Of a stretch of DNA of 64,000 nucleotides, positions 61,332 through 64,000 are shown in pieces; positions within the stretch are counted from its first letter, which is position 1, and every line of letters starts with the position of its first letter. The notes beneath the pieces are model-generated. The model saw only the letters and a list, made by a program, of their open reading frames with translations. It was not told where the DNA came from and did no database searches. The DNA comes from an uncultured Gammaproteobacteria bacterium. Lineage in GTDB: Bacteria; Pseudomonadota; Gammaproteobacteria; Arenicellales; CALHMG01. Both the position numbers and the translations under genes were made by a program. The stretch is taken from positions 42,784-106,783 of the forward strand of contig CALHMG010000027.1 in NCBI GenBank assembly GCA_938034705.1, read 5' to 3'.

Positions 61332-62174
61332 ATGCAGCTTCAATTCACAAAAATGCAGTCACTCGGAAACGACTTTGTCGTTCTTGATGCGGTGACACAG
61401 TCTATCGTTCTCGATGAGACAAGCGCGCAACAAATTGCCGATAGACACAAAGGTATTGGTTGTGACCAGATTCTGGTCGCTGAGCCCGCGACCGACCAGA
61501 CCAGCGACTTTCGATTCCGGATTTATAACGCTGACGGCAGCGAAGTCGGTCAGTGTGGCAATGGCGCCCGGTGTTTTCTGAAGTTTGTTATCGATCAGGG
61601 TCTCACCGATCGCGACGAGATCACGGTGCAAACGAGCACCGCGACGATGCAGCTGCGCCAGAGCACGGACGGTCGGGTCACCGTGGACATGGGTGAGCCC
61701 GTGTTTGAGCCATCCAGAGTGCCGTTTAAAGCCGACGAACAGGCGCTGGAGTACCCGCTGGAGATTGAATCCGGTACGATTCAGATAGGCGCAGTTTCCG
61801 TCGGTAACCCGCACGCGGTTCAGATTGTCGACGCGTTGTCAGATGATCTGGTGTCGATCCAGGGACCGCAGGTGGAAAACCATAGCCGCTTTCCGGAGCG
61901 CACCAACGCCGGGTTCATGCAGATTGTCAGTCCCGAGCACGTTCTTCTTCGCGTTTTCGAACGTGGCGTTGGCGAAACTCAGGCCTGTGGCAGTGGAGCA
62001 TGTGCAGCGGTAGCCGTCGGTCGAAATCAGGGACGTCTGGGCGAGGACGTCACGGTGGAGTTACCCGGTGGCGTGCTGGGGATTCGCTGGCCGGGTCCCG
62101 GGAGTTCGCTATTGATGACCGGCCCTGCCGAAACAGTTTTTCAGGGACACATAAACATTGATCAGAATGATTAG
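61332..62174 (+). CDS. dapF: Diaminopimelate epimerase
   Basis: FTKMQSLGNDFVVLDAV, GCDQILVAEP, QCGNGARCFLKF, TQACGSGACAAVAVG. Confidence 0.97.
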   Translation: MQLQFTKMQSLGNDFVVLDAVTQSIVLDETSAQQIADRHKGIGCDQILVAEPATDQTSDFRFRIYNADGSEVGQCGNGARCFLKFVIDQGLTDRDEITVQTSTATMQLRQSTDGRVTVDMGEPVFEPSRVPFKADEQALEYPLEIESGTIQIGAVSVGNPHAVQIVDALSDDLVSIQGPQVENHSRFPERTNAGFMQIVSPEHVLLRVFERGVGETQACGSGACAAVAVGRNQGRLGEDVTVELPGGVLGIRWPGPGSSLLMTGPAETVFQGHINIDQND

Positions 62175-62191
62175 CAGTGGTTAGCAGCGCT

Positions 62192-62884
62192 ATGAGCGAC
62201 GACAACATCACCCGAATCAACCTCGATGAATCGATGATCGTGCAGTGGATTGAGAACAATCCCGATCTGCTTGAGCGCAATCCACAACTGCTCGCAACGC
62301 TTCACGTGTCCGACCAGAATTCCGGCGGCGCCGTGTCCTTGATCGAACGACAGGTTCAGGTACTGCGTCAGCAACTCGACACGATGCAGGAACGGTTCGA
62401 TCAGATGGTATCGACCGCTCGCGAGAACGAAGCACTGCAGGAGCGCCTTCACAGCATCTCTCTGGTTGTTGCGCGTGCTGCAAGCTTTGAGGCGGCACTG
62501 TCGACGCTGTCAGAACTTCTGAAAAAAGAATTTGAAATCGAACACGTGTGCATCGAGTTCGCGGCAGATCACGGCGCCGGGAAAGACTCCGCTGAAGGAT
62601 GGGGACTGCTCCATGATCGTGTGAGCCATGGCAAGAGCGTTTGCGATGATCGTCTGCCCGGTCGCGCGCTTGAGGTTCTGTTCCGGGAAAACGCATCTGA
62701 AGCCGCGTCCTGCGCGGTGATTCCGCTGCCCGACGACAGTGGCGGTGTTCTTGGTGTTATCGGACTCGGCTCGACCGATCGTTCACGGTTCAACCACGCG
62801 ATGGGCACGATCTATCTCGACAGGCTCGGCGAATTGATCAGCACCGGCCTGCAACGTCTGAAAGCCAGCGCGCGCGCCGCTTAA
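62192..62884 (+). CDS. DUF484-family protein
   Basis: IVQWIENNPDLLERNPQLLATLHVSDQNSGGAVSLIERQVQVLRQQ; between dapF and xerC. Confidence 0.92.
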   Translation: MSDDNITRINLDESMIVQWIENNPDLLERNPQLLATLHVSDQNSGGAVSLIERQVQVLRQQLDTMQERFDQMVSTARENEALQERLHSISLVVARAASFEAALSTLSELLKKEFEIEHVCIEFAADHGAGKDSAEGWGLLHDRVSHGKSVCDDRLPGRALEVLFRENASEAASCAVIPLPDDSGGVLGVIGLGSTDRSRFNHAMGTIYLDRLGELISTGLQRLKASARAA

Positions 62885-62913
62885 GAAAGCCTCGGACCAT
62901 CGAGGCAACCGCC

Positions 62914-63927
62914 TTGAGTTCACGATCCCGCAAGGCGGGTAAATCCGACAAGCCCGGTCCTGCCAAACACAGCTCGGGTAAAGCTGATCCAACTCTGGAA
63001 CAGTTTCTGGCTCACCTTGTCAACGAACGAAGACTGTCTGCGCACACCGTCGACGCCTACCGTCGCGATCTTGGTCGACTCAACGACTGGCGAGCAACGC
63101 GCTATGCGGGTTCATGGAAACGTCTCAAGGCCGGTGATGCACGGGCGTTCGCGTCGTCGCTGCATTCATCAGGATTGTCCGGCCGTTCCATCGCGAGAGC
63201 GCTGTCGGCCGCGAGAAGTTTTTACGTCTGGATGCGGCGAGAAAAACTCGCGGCGAGTGATCCCTTTGCCGGAATCAGTGCGCCGAAGTCATCGAAGCGA
63301 CTGCCCCGGACGCTGAGCGCCGAACAGGCGACCTCGCTGGTGTCCATCGACGGCGATGATTTCATAAGCGTGCGCGATCGCGCGATTATCGAACTGATGT
63401 ATTCGTCAGGATTGCGTCTGTCAGAGCTTACGGATCTTGATATCGACAGCGTCGATGACGCCGACGCCACCGTGCGTGTCATTGGCAAAGGATCGAAAAC
63501 GCGAATCGTTCCGGTTGGCCAGCACGCCCGCAGGGCGATCAGCGCCTGGTTGCCGATACGACGCGGTGCTCTGATCGACGCTGGTCAGTCGACACCTCAG
63601 GAAAAGGCCTTATTCATCAGCGCCCGTGGCACGCGCCTCGGGCCTCGGGCCATCCAGCAGCGTCTTCGCCAGTGGGCCGTGCGCTGCGGGCTTCCCGAGG
63701 ATGTTCACCCACATATGCTGCGCCACTCATTTGCCAGCCATATGCTTGAATCGAGCGGTGATCTGCGGGCCGTGCAGGAGCTGCTGGGGCACGCCAATAT
63801 CACCACCACCGAGGTCTACACACACCTCGACTTCCAGCACCTGTCCAAGGTCTACGACAAAGCCCATCCGCGAGCGCGAAAACGCAGGGGTTCCGCCCCT
63901 GATTCGGACCCAGAAAGCGCCGAATAG
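62914..63927 (+). CDS. xerC: Tyrosine recombinase XerC
   Basis: IELMYSSGLRLSELTDLDI, HPHMLRHSFASHMLESSGDLRAVQELLGHANITTTEVYTHLDF; TTG start with GAGG SD. Confidence 0.95.
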   Translation: MSSRSRKAGKSDKPGPAKHSSGKADPTLEQFLAHLVNERRLSAHTVDAYRRDLGRLNDWRATRYAGSWKRLKAGDARAFASSLHSSGLSGRSIARALSAARSFYVWMRREKLAASDPFAGISAPKSSKRLPRTLSAEQATSLVSIDGDDFISVRDRAIIELMYSSGLRLSELTDLDIDSVDDADATVRVIGKGSKTRIVPVGQHARRAISAWLPIRRGALIDAGQSTPQEKALFISARGTRLGPRAIQQRLRQWAVRCGLPEDVHPHMLRHSFASHMLESSGDLRAVQELLGHANITTTEVYTHLDFQHLSKVYDKAHPRARKRRGSAPDSDPESAE

Positions 63928-64000
63928 CACCCGCAAGGGAAAACTGCCGCTTCACCGGCGGCACAAACGCCTTTAGATGCGGCAGGTTGGACCCTACGTT

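Overview
This window is an ordinary, gene-dense chromosomal segment, most likely from a gammaproteobacterium (inferred from gene content and order). I see no rRNA or tRNA genes, CRISPR array, prophage or insertion sequence. Recognisable blocks are: ntrC (5' truncated)/metK/ahcY; pepN; nudC; csp; prmB/rpmE; rho-trxA<>rhlB; a Tal-PGI-type pgi; an LPS-core block (GT-C-like membrane protein, WaaP-like kinase, WaaG-WaaP fusion, galE, waaF); glnE; groEL-groES-fxsA with a perfect CIRCE element; dsbD/tlpA; aroQ-accB-accC-prmA-DUF3426-dusB-fis-purH-purD-tsaC; waaA; tolC/pcm-like/hspQ; a MoxR/VWA pair; an SRAP protein; zapE-yrfG-nudE-cysQ; dapF-DUF484-xerC. I found no convincing entirely new multi-gene system. 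The most unusual points are: a single-ORF WaaG-WaaP fusion; a DUF3291-ArsN2-like GNAT fusion; DsbD with two tandem alpha domains that both keep a Cys pair; Fis with an ~80-aa low-complexity C-terminal tail; an HrcA-type CIRCE at groESL; a GAFAGA loop in NtrC; a 22-bp inverted repeat upstream of metK; galE with no ATG/GTG start; and a 58-codon DUF2256 ORF absent from the supplied ORF track. Family assignments come from motif recognition by eye. No database search was run.
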